From positions 1 to 31,173 of the forward strand of contig JBDSHG010000223.1 of assembly GCA_039918615.1 (NCBI GenBank): a stretch of 31,173 nucleotides of DNA. Reading direction: 5' to 3'. Below, piece by piece: positions 1 through 8,043 of this stretch (position 1 is its first letter; the number at the start of each line of letters is the position of its first letter). Both the position numbers and the translations under genes were made by a program. The stretch comes from FEN-1250 sp039918615. Its GTDB lineage: Bacteria; Gemmatimonadota; Gemmatimonadetes; Gemmatimonadales; Gemmatimonadaceae. Under the pieces are notes generated by a model. The model had not been told where the DNA came from, did no database searches, and saw nothing but the letters and a program-made list of their open reading frames with translations.

Positions 1-423
1 CCGCTCGCCTGGCCAGGAGCGACTATTTCCACACTGCCCGCGCAAGCCATTCTGGTCGTCGACGACAACGATGACAACGCGGAGATCGTGCGCGCGCTCC
101 TCGAGTCGCGCGGCTTTCCCGTGATCATCGCCCACGATGGCGAAGAGGCGCTCGCGCTCTTCGAGGCTGCGCGCCCCCCGCTCGTGCTCCTCGACGTGCT
201 CATGCCGGGGCGCAGCGGATGGGAGGTTTGCCGTCTCATGAAGCAGCATCCCGAGCACGGCCGCACCGTCCGTATCATCATGCTCACGGCGCTCACCGAG
301 TGGAACGACAAGCAGTCGGCGATTCAGACGGGCGCGGATGACTACATCACCAAGCCGATCGATCTCGCGGATCTCGAGCTGAGAGTCCGCAGGAATCTCG
401 CCCTCGTGTCCCCGCCGCAATGA
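1..423 (+). CDS. Response regulator receiver-domain protein (5' partial)
   Basis: Single-domain phosphoacceptor (REC) protein, probably cytoplasmic. The reading frame is open from base 1 and already encodes the acidic pocket (ILVVDDNDDN, bases 49-78), so the gene starts at or beyond the left edge; a GTG at 88 would delete that pocket and is not the start. Other receiver landmarks are present: the phosphoacceptor Asp in LVLLDVLMPG, the Thr of MLTAL, and the Lys of YITKPID. No output domain follows; the protein ends shortly after the last helix. The stop overlaps the next start by four bases (ATGA), so it is co-transcribed with, and probably translationally coupled to, the EAL protein. I infer that it belongs to a signalling chain controlling cyclic-di-GMP turnover; a histidine kinase would be expected upstream. 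Confidence 0.9.
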   Translation, partial: PLAWPGATISTLPAQAILVVDDNDDNAEIVRALLESRGFPVIIAHDGEEALALFEAARPPLVLLDVLMPGRSGWEVCRLMKQHPEHGRTVRIIMLTALTEWNDKQSAIQTGADDYITKPIDLADLELRVRRNLALVSPPQ

Positions 424-2066
424 CGCCCGCCCCGCGCGCCTTCCTGCTCTCCGACAGCGCCGACGGGGCGCTCGCGGAAGCGGCCGCGCTGCTTCAGCTC
501 GACGTCGTGTCGGTCGATCCGGCCGCTGAGCTCCCGGCCGCGATCGACGTGCACGCCTCAGCGCGCGCGATCGTCGTCGCCACCGCTGATCCGTCGCTGC
601 TCCGCACCATTGTCGAGCACGCGGGCGCGCGCCGAATCCCCGTCATCCTTGCCGGGGAGAACGATGTCGCGTGCCGCCGCGCGATCGAGTTCCGCGTCGA
701 CGAGTGGTATCTCGCGCCGGCCGCGCCAGCGGAGATCGCGTGGCGAATCCGTTCCGCTATTGCACGCATCGCGGCGCAGGGGATCGCGCTCTCGCAGCGC
801 ATCGACAACGTCGAATACGAGGAGATGCTCTACGATCCGCTCACGGGAATGCCGACGCTCCCGGTGATGCTCGAGCGCACGCGCGGGTTGATCAAGGATC
901 GCGGCGAGGTGATCGTCTACTATCTCAACTTCGTACGCTATTCGAAAATCGAAGAGATTTATGGATGGGAGAAGCTGGACCAGGTGCTGGAGACGACTTC
1001 CGCCGCAGTGCGCGAATTCCTCGATTCCCACTCGCTCGGCACCACACGCATGATGGTCGGCTTTGCCAACGATGACGATTTCATCTTCCTGCAGATCCCC
1101 GACAAGGGGAAGCCGGTGCCCACCGACGCCCAGATCACGGAGACCGGTCGCCAGCTCCAGCAGTTCGTCGGCAACCGGCTCGAGGAGGTGCACGGCGAGG
1201 ATGTGTCGTCGCTCTTCGATATCTACATCGGTTCATCACACGTCTACTACACACCGAAGATCCGCTTCGAGCGACTGATCTATCGCGGCATGCGCGAGGC
1301 GGCGAACGCCGCGCGAAGCGTCGAGCAGCGCGAGCGCGTGCGCCGCACCGCTGCGCTCAAGGGGGTGCTGCACTCCGGCTCCGTCTACGTCGACTTCCAT
1401 CCGATCGTGCTCGCGGAGACGGGCGAGATCTTCGGCTATGAAGCGCTCGCGCGGGGCGTGCCGCGCACCCTCCGCAGCCCCGAGGTGATGTTCGAGGTCG
1501 CAGCCGAGGCGGACCTGGTGTGGGAGCTCAGCCGCCTGTGTCGCGCGCGCGCACTCGCCGGCGCGAAGGAGCTGCTGCGCGGCGAGCAGCTGCTCTTCGT
1601 CAACGTCGATCCGCACGACTTCGCCGATCCCGGCTTCGGCGTCCTCGACTCCATCGATCCGCGGCGCATCGTTCTCGAGATCACGGAGCGCACGGCGATC
1701 AAGGACTATCCGAAGTTCCGCGAGCGCCTCCGGTCGTTCCGCGAGCGTGGCTTCCGCTTCGCAGTCGACGACGCAGGGAGCGGCTACGCGGGGCTCGGCT
1801 CGATCGCGAACCTCGAGCCGGACTTCATCAAGCTCGACATCTCGCTGATCACCGCCATCGACACGAACTTCATCAAGCAGAATCTCGTCGAGACGATGGT
1901 CGTCTTCGCGAAGGAGCAGGGCGCGATGGTGATCGCCGAGGGGATCGAGCGTGCCGAAGAGCTCGAGACGGTGAAACGCCTCGGTGTCCCGCTGGTGCAG
2001 GGATTTCTGCTCCACAAGCCCGAACGCGCGGCCGTGCACGCGGGCGCGCACGCGGCTGGTGCGTAG
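420..2066 (+). CDS. Cyclic-di-GMP phosphodiesterase: degenerate GGDEF plus intact EAL
   Basis: 548-residue cytoplasmic signalling protein. Residues 1-120 look like a weak receiver-like fold (alternating hydrophobic strands) without the usual Asp pocket. Residues ~138-225 retain a GGDEF-type beginning (YDPLTGMP), but the signature motif is replaced by ANDDDF, so cyclase activity is unlikely. The EAL domain from ~325 keeps the metal and substrate residues: YEALARG (~340), the Asn of FVNVDP, the Glu of EITER (~420), DDAGSGYAG (~450), IKLD (~470), AEGIE (~506) and VQGF (~525). By family knowledge it should hydrolyse c-di-GMP to pGpG. The ATG overlaps the stop of the preceding receiver gene, which may regulate it. 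The degenerate GGDEF could be a GTP-sensing regulatory module, as in other hybrid proteins. Confidence 0.88.
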   Translation: MTPAPRAFLLSDSADGALAEAAALLQLDVVSVDPAAELPAAIDVHASARAIVVATADPSLLRTIVEHAGARRIPVILAGENDVACRRAIEFRVDEWYLAPAAPAEIAWRIRSAIARIAAQGIALSQRIDNVEYEEMLYDPLTGMPTLPVMLERTRGLIKDRGEVIVYYLNFVRYSKIEEIYGWEKLDQVLETTSAAVREFLDSHSLGTTRMMVGFANDDDFIFLQIPDKGKPVPTDAQITETGRQLQQFVGNRLEEVHGEDVSSLFDIYIGSSHVYYTPKIRFERLIYRGMREAANAARSVEQRERVRRTAALKGVLHSGSVYVDFHPIVLAETGEIFGYEALARGVPRTLRSPEVMFEVAAEADLVWELSRLCRARALAGAKELLRGEQLLFVNVDPHDFADPGFGVLDSIDPRRIVLEITERTAIKDYPKFRERLRSFRERGFRFAVDDAGSGYAGLGSIANLEPDFIKLDISLITAIDTNFIKQNLVETMVVFAKEQGAMVIAEGIERAEELETVKRLGVPLVQGFLLHKPERAAVHAGAHAAGA

Positions 2067-2106
2067 GCGATCGCACCGCGTGTGGCTGTGACCGCGCGCG
2101 CGAGCT

Positions 2107-2131
2107 CTAACGATTTGTATCTGATTGTTAG
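2107..2131. terminator. Weak hairpin between convergent genes
   Basis: CTAACGAT (2107-2114) pairs with ATTGTTAG (2124-2131), with one G-T wobble and a 9-base loop. It sits in the 81-base gap between the converging phosphodiesterase and Kdo transferase genes. It is AT-rich with no clear U-run, so it is only a possible shared terminator. Confidence 0.25.
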
Positions 2132-2147
2132 TGCCAGTCGAGCCCAA

Positions 2148-3437
2148 CTATCCGCTCAAAAGCCCCGTCACGAGCGCCGTCGACCGGGCCGCCGCCCCGC
2201 GTCCCTTCTCCACGATCTCCTTCGCGCGCGCGCCCTCCGCGCCTCGGGTATCCGGGCGCGTGAGCAGCGCCTCGAGGCGTGCGGTGATGGCCGAGGCGTC
2301 CGTCACGGAGGCGCCGGCGTCGGCGGCGATCAACGCCGCGGCCTCGCGGCTCTTCTCGTGGCGCGGTCCGAAGAGCACCGGCACGCCGAACGCCGCAGGC
2401 TCGAGCACCGAGTGCAGCCCTGCGCCGTGAAAACCACCGCCTACGTACGCGACATCCGCGAGCGCGTACAGGTCGCCAAGCATCCCCACGCCATCCACGA
2501 GTACGACGTCCGACTGCGCGCCGCGCGGGAGCGCGCTGGTGCGCGTGAGCGAGAGCTTGTGCGTGGCGGCCCACTTCTCGATGTGCGCGAGGTGCGCGCG
2601 CGTCGGCTCGTGAGGCGCGATGATCAGTCGTGCATCGGGCACCTGCGAGCGCATCGCGACCCACGCGGGGAGCAGCTCGCGCTCGTCCGCGGGCCACGTG
2701 GAGCCCGCGACGAGTGTCGGACGGTCGCTGTGCAGCGGTGCGAGCCGTGCGTCGCGCGCAGCAGACGGCTGCGCGCGCGTCCACACCTGATCGAAGCGCG
2801 TATCACCGGTGACGGAGATCGCCTTCTCGCGCACGCCGAGCTTGATGAGGCGGATCGCGTCAGCCTCGTCGACGGCGCCGACCGCGTCGAACGCGGCGTA
2901 GGCGGCGCCGGTGAAGGCGTTCGAAACCCACGAATTCCGGCGCGAGCGCTCGTGCAGCGTCGCACTCAGGAGCGCGGTGCGAACGCCGCGCGCGCGAGCG
3001 GCGGCGACGAGCGCCGGCCACACGTCGAGCTTCGAGAAGGCGAGCACGCGCGGCGAGAGCGCGTCGAGCACCACCTGTGCGTCGCCGCGCGAATCGAACG
3101 GCAGATACTCCGCGAAGTCCGCGTCGAGCGACCGCGCGAACGTCTCCGCGCTCGGCGAGAAAAAGGTGTAGGCGAGCTGCAGGTCGGGCTTGCTCGAGCG
3201 GAGCATCTCGAGCACAGGGCGCGCTTGCAGCCCCTCGCCCACCGACGATGCGTGCATCCAGACGAGTGGCCGCTCCCCGTTGCGCGACTCGCGATTCCAC
3301 TGCTGGAAGCGCCCGCGTATGCCGCGTCGCGCACGAAAGGTTGCGACGACCTTCCCTCCGCGCGACGGTGCGAAGAGCGCCGCCACGCGCGCCAGCTGCA
3401 CGGCGCCTTCATAGGCGCCGCCGAGGAGAAAGTTCAC
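2148..3437 (-). CDS. waaA: 3-deoxy-D-manno-octulosonic acid (Kdo) transferase
   Basis: 429-residue GT-B glycosyltransferase (family GT30) that adds Kdo from CMP-Kdo to the lipid A precursor at the inner face of the cytoplasmic membrane. Family landmarks: WMHASSVGEG (~60-69, with the Glu of the SVGE motif), SKLDVWP (~136-141), TGDTRFDQV (~210), AGSTWPADE (~245), APHEPTRAH (~275) and GGGFHGAGLHSVLEPAAFG (~335-355), the C-terminal nucleotide-sugar binding loop. Length fits the family (about 420-440). The N-terminus is less hydrophobic than the usual membrane anchor. The start is GTG at 3437; an in-frame TAA five codons upstream rules out a longer protein, and no clear Shine-Dalgarno is visible. 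It converges on the phosphodiesterase gene. Its presence implies a Kdo-containing LPS. Confidence 0.92.
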   Translation of the reverse strand: MNFLLGGAYEGAVQLARVAALFAPSRGGKVVATFRARRGIRGRFQQWNRESRNGERPLVWMHASSVGEGLQARPVLEMLRSSKPDLQLAYTFFSPSAETFARSLDADFAEYLPFDSRGDAQVVLDALSPRVLAFSKLDVWPALVAAARARGVRTALLSATLHERSRRNSWVSNAFTGAAYAAFDAVGAVDEADAIRLIKLGVREKAISVTGDTRFDQVWTRAQPSAARDARLAPLHSDRPTLVAGSTWPADERELLPAWVAMRSQVPDARLIIAPHEPTRAHLAHIEKWAATHKLSLTRTSALPRGAQSDVVLVDGVGMLGDLYALADVAYVGGGFHGAGLHSVLEPAAFGVPVLFGPRHEKSREAAALIAADAGASVTDASAITARLEALLTRPDTRGAEGARAKEIVEKGRGAAARSTALVTGLLSG

Positions 3438-4081
3438 GATTTGCTGACGTTAAGGGGGAGCGAGCGCGACCACGTTGCGGAGATATTGCGCGGGAATCGC
3501 CGCATTGTTAGTCTTTCCGCCGAACGTCGCGCGCGCAACGCGCAGCGCGGCGCGGCGCGGGGTGAAAATCTCCGCCCAATGTCGAACCCTTCAAAGAGGA
3601 GGTGATCCATTGTCTCAACCCGCTAGTGCGACTCTGGTCGCCGTAAATCGTTAACTGGTAATCTGTTAACTGCTCGAGCGACATTGAGTCGTTGGGGTTG
3701 TATTGTGGGGTTCGTTGTGGGGCTGATAGCCTCGCCGACGGGCCCCACTTCTCATATTGGTTATCCGCATCCTCAGCGAAGAGTACGGAGAAGAAAACGT
3801 AGCAGGCCAATCCTTCCTGTGTTACCGGTTCAAATCGACGGCGAGGAAGGTAGGTCCGTACGGCTCTGGGCGCCTCGAACGTGTTGCGGATTGATCATAG
3901 GCTCAGGATGACACAGTACGAATTATTCCTGATAGGGTTGACGCCTTTGTTACCCAACTGGCAAAGATGGGAGTTCGACAGGCAACACGGATCTTATTCG
4001 TCGCGACTATGATGCTGAGTCTTACGCATTCACTGGAAGGGGCTGTGTGCCAGTGTCGGACGATGCTGCGGCTTTGACTCC
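3438..4081. other. Gene-poor, decayed intergenic stretch
   Basis: About 640 bases without a convincing gene. It contains an orphan Shine-Dalgarno with a 14-codon reading frame (3597-3654) and a direct repeat GTTAACTG at 3650-3657 and 3665-3672. Open frames of 75-100 codons here (3508-3810 minus, 3684-3911 plus) have no recognisable motif or good start. Base composition falls below the flanking coding DNA from about 3640. With the broken hsdM next to it, this reads as recombination debris. Confidence 0.5.
3597..3654 (+). promoter_or_regulatory. Orphan perfect Shine-Dalgarno with 14-codon reading frame
   Basis: AGGAGGTGATCC (3597-3608) is complementary over 12 bases to the 3' tail of bacterial 16S rRNA. 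A TTG codon follows the AGGAGG core by seven bases (3610) and opens a 14-codon frame (MSQPASATLVAVNR) ending in TAA at 3652-3654. It may be a leader peptide, or the 5' end of a gene whose body was lost at the GTTAACTG repeats just downstream. The reverse strand resembles the last bases of a 16S gene, but the match does not extend upstream into 16S sequence. Confidence 0.45.
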
Positions 4082-4752
4082 ATGACCGACACGAACCTCT
4101 CCTCCTTCGTTTGGTCCGTCGCCGATCTCCTCCGAGGCGATTACAAGCAGTCCGAATATGGCCGCGTGATCCTGCCGTTCACGGTTTTGCGGCGATTGGA
4201 CTGCGTGATGGAGCCGACAAAGGTCGCCGTCTTGGCGGAACTGGCGAAGCGCAAGAAGGCTGGCGTGAACCCCGAGCAGTTCCTTCTAAAGGCTGCTGGC
4301 CAGCACTTCATCAACACGTCCGAGCTGGACATGAAGACGCGCTGATGGGCGATCAGGATCACATCAGGCAGAACCTGCTCGCCTATGTCCAGGCGATCTC
4401 GCCTGCTGTGCGAGACATCTTCAAGGCGTTTGACTTCCATACCCAGGTCGAGCGGCTGGCCGAAGCGGGGCTGCTGTATCTGGTGGCGGAGAAGTGCGTC
4501 AACATCGATCTGCATTTGCAGGTCGTGAGCAACGCGCAGACGGGTGCGGTGTTCGAAGAGCTGATCCGGAAGTTCGCGGAGCTTTCGAACGAGACCGCCG
4601 GAGAGCATTTCACGCCGCGCGAAGTAATTCGCCTGATGGTGAACCTCATTTTCATCGAAGATGACGACGCGCTGAACAAGCTGGGTGTGGTGCGCACGTT
4701 GTACGATCCGACGGCAGGGACGGGCGGGATGTTGTCGGTGGCCGCTGCATAG
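4082..4752 (+). pseudogene. hsdM: Type I restriction-modification methylase HsdM remnant
   Basis: Frameshifted and truncated relic of a type I N6-adenine DNA methyltransferase. The first frame (4082-4345) carries the N-terminal helical domain (SFVWSVADLLRGDYKQSEYG, VILPFTVLRRLD, then QHFINTSELDMK). At about 4335-4343 the homology passes to another frame (MGDQDHIRQNLLAYVQ), consistent with a one-base indel. The second frame continues through EELIRKFAE, NETAGEHFTPREVIRLMV and the AdoMet-binding motif DPTAGTGGML, then breaks at ~4742 with a premature stop. The catalytic NPPF motif, the C-terminus, hsdS and hsdR are absent, so it cannot methylate DNA. No ribosome-binding site precedes the ATG. 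The remnant is about 220 residues of an expected ~500 or more. Confidence 0.9.
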
Positions 4753-5032
4753 CGGGGGGGCCAGACAGTTTCCGAGAATGCCTGGCGCGGGTCGCCGTTT
4801 CCCGCGATCTCAGCGCGAGTGAAATTCAGCAAACTCATGCGCGAGGCCATCATTGCGCAGCAGGCAAATTCCTGACGCGACTTTGACACTATTCTGACAT
4901 TGTGTTAGTCGTTGTGCCTACAAGAAATTGGTATCGGCAGCAACGTGCGCTCGCTCCACCGCGGCCACGACGCCCCCGCTCGCAGCAACGCATCGATCCT
5001 GTCCCAATCTTCACATCCAGCAAGGAGACGAC
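4753..5032. other. Intergenic region upstream of the first susC-like gene
   Basis: An open stretch of ~35 codons (about 4762-4875, ending ARVKFSKLMREAIIAQQANS then stop) looks protein-like and may be the tail of an unidentified accessory gene. From ~4883 the sequence becomes promoter-like, and an AAGGAG at about 5022-5027 serves the GTG at 5033. A longer in-frame ATG-like start at 4928 would add an N-terminal extension that hides the signal peptide, so I reject it. Confidence 0.45.
4883..4911 (+). promoter_or_regulatory. Possible sigma70-type promoter for the first SusC/SusD pair
   Basis: A perfect TTGACA lies at 4883-4888. About 16-17 bases downstream is a poor -10 candidate (TTAGTC/TAGTCG). 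It is the best candidate between the hsdM remnant and the GTG at 5033 and would give a leader of about 115 bases. The weak -10 suggests activator dependence or a wrong call. Confidence 0.3.
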
Positions 5033-7987
5033 GTGCGGAAGCTTTGTCTACTCATGTCGGCAGTCCTGTTCACCGCAGCATTCAGCAGCGCCGCAAGCGC
5101 ACAGAGATCGCTGAAAGGGTCTGTCACCGATATCGAGACGGGCGCACCGATCGCGTCCGCGAACGTCCACGTCAAAGGGACGGCGTCCGGTACGTTTACG
5201 GCGGCGGACGGCCGGTTCTCGCTCGTCAACTTACCCGATGGTGCACTGACGCTCGAAGTGCGCCGCATTGGCTATGCGCCGGCGAACGTCGCAGTACCGC
5301 CGGATCAGGCGGAGGTCGATATCAAGCTGAAGGCTGATATCCTCCGACTGAACGAGAAGGTGATTACGGGACAAGCCACGTCCGTGTCGCGCCGCAACCT
5401 GGCGAACGACGTCGGGTCGGTCGGCGCTGAAGACCTCTCGAGAACCCAATCGGCGACACTGGAGAATGCCCTGCAAGGGAAGGTCGCGGGCGCGGTCATC
5501 ACCTCCAACTCGGGTGCGCCTGGCGGCGGATTGCAGGTCCAGATGCGCGGCGTCACCTCGATCTTCGGGAATTCGCAACCGCTTTATGTCGTCGATGGTC
5601 TGCCGGTATCCAATACCGTGATCCAGAGCGGGCTGAACGCGGTCTCCGCCGCCGGCTCGGGGCTGAACTCGGATAATCAGGACAACGGTGTAAATCGTAT
5701 CGCCGATCTGAATCCGGACGACATTCAATCCATCGAAATCCTGAAGGGACCGTCCGCAGCCGCGATTTATGGCTCCAGCGCGGCGAATGGCGTCGTCGTC
5801 ATCACGACGAAACGGGGGCAGCCGGGCAAGACACGTTTCTCGCTCACGCAGCGGCTCGGGACGTACACGCAGTCCAACACGCTCGGCGCGCGGCACTTTA
5901 CGCTCGACGAAGCCTACGCGTACGCGGGATCGGGCACCCCCTCGCAGGTGATGGATTCCGCGTCGGTACTGGCCAATTACAACTCCTGCGGCGGTTTCTG
6001 CGACTATGAAAAGGAAGTTTTCGGCAACCGCAGCCTGGCGTACCAGACAGAGTTGAGCATGAGCGGCGGGAGCGATCAGACGCAGTACTTCGCGTCCGGG
6101 CTCACCCAGCACGACAACGGCATCATGTACGGCACTGGGTACGACAAGCAGGGGCTGCGCCTCAATCTCACGCAGCTCGTGGGCAGCAAGCTGCAGATCA
6201 AGATCAACACCAATCTGATTCACACGCTGACGTCGCGCGGCATCAGCAACAACGACAACAACAACATCACGCCGTACTTCGTGTTCGCGGAGACGCCGAG
6301 CTTCTTCGACTTTCGGCCGAAGAACGGCTTGTATCCGGCGAATCCGTTCACGTCGAGCAATCCGCTGCAGACGATTGCGTACCTGAAGACGCCCGAGGAT
6401 GTCTTCCGGCTGCTCGGTTCGGTGAACGCGCTGTACACCGTATTTAGTACCGACGCGCAGAATCTGAAGGCCACGCTGGACCTGGGCATCGACCACTACT
6501 CGTACAAGGCAAACATCTTCTCGCCGCCGATCCTGCAGTACGAGCCGCTCGACGGACTGCCCGGTACGGCGACGAATCAGGGTGCCGATGAAACGACGGC
6601 GCCGGTGGCGTTGACGCTCGCTCACACGTACACGGCGCACGCCTTCACCGCCACCACGTCGGCCGGCATGCGACGCGGTTACTCCAACTACAACTCGACG
6701 AACGTCGTCACGCAGAATCTGCTGACAGGCCAGCAGAACGTGGATCGCGGATCCGCGGTCAACGTGTTCGAGAACCGTACGTTGGTCCGATCGTTGGCTC
6801 TCTTCGCCCAGGAAGAGGTGTTGCTGTTCGACGAGCGCCTCTTCGTCACCGGCGGCATTCTCGGTCAGCGCAGCACGAACAACCAGGACGTGAACAAGCT
6901 GTTCTATTACCCCAAAGCCTCCATTTCCTATCGCATTCCGAAGGCGGGGGTGTTCGACGAGCTCAAATTCCGCGCGGCGTTCGGCGAGACCGGCAACGAG
7001 CCCGTGTACGGGCAGAAGTTCACCTCACTACTCGGCGTGACGAACAGCGGTCAGAACGGCGTGGTGTTGGGTGGTGTGCTCGCCGATCCTACGCTGCACC
7101 CTGAGCGCGAAAAGGAAATCGAGGGCGGAGTCGACCTCGGCATGTTCGATTCCCGCATCGCTCTCTCACTCACCGCCTACCAGAAGAACAACTCGGAGCT
7201 GATTCTTCAGCAAACGCTCGCGCCGTCCAGCGGCTTCGGCGTGCGGATCTTCAATGGCGGCGAGATCCGCAATCGCGGAGTCGAGGCGACACTGTCCGGC
7301 GTGCCCGTCCGATCGAAGGACGTGAGCTGGGACACGCACGTGACGTTCACCCTCAATCGTGGCAAAGTCCTGAGCTTGCCCGACGGCGTTCCCGCCTTCG
7401 AGCCGCCGAACAACTTTGGTTTCGGGTACGGGAGCGGCTATATCGAAAGCGGCCACTCACCGTCACAGATCCGTGGCACGGTGGATAGCGCCGGCGTTGG
7501 CGTGCTTCGTACGGTTGGCGACTATCAGCCTCGATACGTCGTGGGATTTTCCAATCAGATCACCATTGGCAAGATCCGTCTGTACGGCTTGCTCGATTGG
7601 CGTCACGGCGGCGACGTCGTCAACATCTCGCAGAACGTGTACGACGAGTTGGGCACGGCGCCTGACTACGCGGCATCCCAGGTGCGCGATTCTCTGTTCA
7701 ACAACATCGGCGAGTCGGTGTATGTGCAGGACGCCTCCTTCGTGAAGCTCCGCGAAGTGTCGGTTTCCTACCAGCTTCCAGCGTCGCTAGTGCAGTCCGT
7801 GTTTGGTGATCGCGTGACCGGCATGCGCGCGGAATTCAGCGGGCGCAATCTGTTGACGTGGACCAAGTACAAGGGTTTGGATCCAGAGGTATCGAACTTC
7901 GGGAACCAGAACATCGATCGTGGTCAGGACCTCGCGCCGTATCCGCCCACGCGGAGCTTTTTCTTCACACTCGGCGTGGACTTCTGA
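5033..7987 (+). CDS. SusC/RagA-family TonB-dependent outer-membrane receptor
   Basis: About 984 residues. It forms a TonB-gated outer-membrane channel working with a SusD-like lipoprotein lid to import oligomers. GTG 5033 is preferred: AAGGAG precedes it and it opens directly into a signal peptide (MRKLCLLMSAVLFTAAFSSA, cleaved after SASA before QRS). Next come a carboxypeptidase-regulatory-like beta domain (SLKGSVTDIETGAPIASANV through RRIGYAPANV), a TonB-box-like KVITGQ, and the plug (LENALQGKVAGAVI, QVQMRGVTSIFG, PLYVVDGLPVSN, SIEILKGPSAAAIYGSSAAN, VVVITTKRG). A 22-strand barrel is expected after that, and the protein ends in FFFTLGVDF, an aromatic C-terminus typical of barrel insertion. 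A loop carries two close cysteines (NSCGGFCDY). The SusD partner begins 56 bases after the stop. Substrate unknown. Confidence 0.93.
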   Translation: MRKLCLLMSAVLFTAAFSSAASAQRSLKGSVTDIETGAPIASANVHVKGTASGTFTAADGRFSLVNLPDGALTLEVRRIGYAPANVAVPPDQAEVDIKLKADILRLNEKVITGQATSVSRRNLANDVGSVGAEDLSRTQSATLENALQGKVAGAVITSNSGAPGGGLQVQMRGVTSIFGNSQPLYVVDGLPVSNTVIQSGLNAVSAAGSGLNSDNQDNGVNRIADLNPDDIQSIEILKGPSAAAIYGSSAANGVVVITTKRGQPGKTRFSLTQRLGTYTQSNTLGARHFTLDEAYAYAGSGTPSQVMDSASVLANYNSCGGFCDYEKEVFGNRSLAYQTELSMSGGSDQTQYFASGLTQHDNGIMYGTGYDKQGLRLNLTQLVGSKLQIKINTNLIHTLTSRGISNNDNNNITPYFVFAETPSFFDFRPKNGLYPANPFTSSNPLQTIAYLKTPEDVFRLLGSVNALYTVFSTDAQNLKATLDLGIDHYSYKANIFSPPILQYEPLDGLPGTATNQGADETTAPVALTLAHTYTAHAFTATTSAGMRRGYSNYNSTNVVTQNLLTGQQNVDRGSAVNVFENRTLVRSLALFAQEEVLLFDERLFVTGGILGQRSTNNQDVNKLFYYPKASISYRIPKAGVFDELKFRAAFGETGNEPVYGQKFTSLLGVTNSGQNGVVLGGVLADPTLHPEREKEIEGGVDLGMFDSRIALSLTAYQKNNSELILQQTLAPSSGFGVRIFNGGEIRNRGVEATLSGVPVRSKDVSWDTHVTFTLNRGKVLSLPDGVPAFEPPNNFGFGYGSGYIESGHSPSQIRGTVDSAGVGVLRTVGDYQPRYVVGFSNQITIGKIRLYGLLDWRHGGDVVNISQNVYDELGTAPDYAASQVRDSLFNNIGESVYVQDASFVKLREVSVSYQLPASLVQSVFGDRVTGMRAEFSGRNLLTWTKYKGLDPEVSNFGNQNIDRGQDLAPYPPTRSFFFTLGVDF

Positions 7988-8043
7988 CAATGATGACGAA
8001 ACTTCGCAGACTGCGCATACGCCTTCTTTGGAGTGATAGAACC

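Noticed and set aside
2082..3605. 507-codon plus-strand open frame antisense to waaA
   Set aside because: It is Arg/Ala/Glu-rich antisense translation of the Kdo transferase, as usual in GC-rich genes; it has no domain or ribosome-binding site.
3595..3608. Possible 3' end of a 16S rRNA gene on the minus strand
   Set aside because: Only the last 12 bases (anti-Shine-Dalgarno) match; the preceding bases do not continue into 16S sequence.
3508..3810. 100-codon minus-strand frame beginning MACYVFFSVLFAEDADNQ
   Set aside because: The start has no Shine-Dalgarno, no family is recognised, it runs across the orphan ribosome-binding site on the opposite strand, and the C-terminal part is Arg-rich.
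3825..3850. tRNA T-arm-like GGTTCAAATC
   Set aside because: The flanking bases do not pair into a five-base T stem and there is no acceptor, D or anticodon arm.
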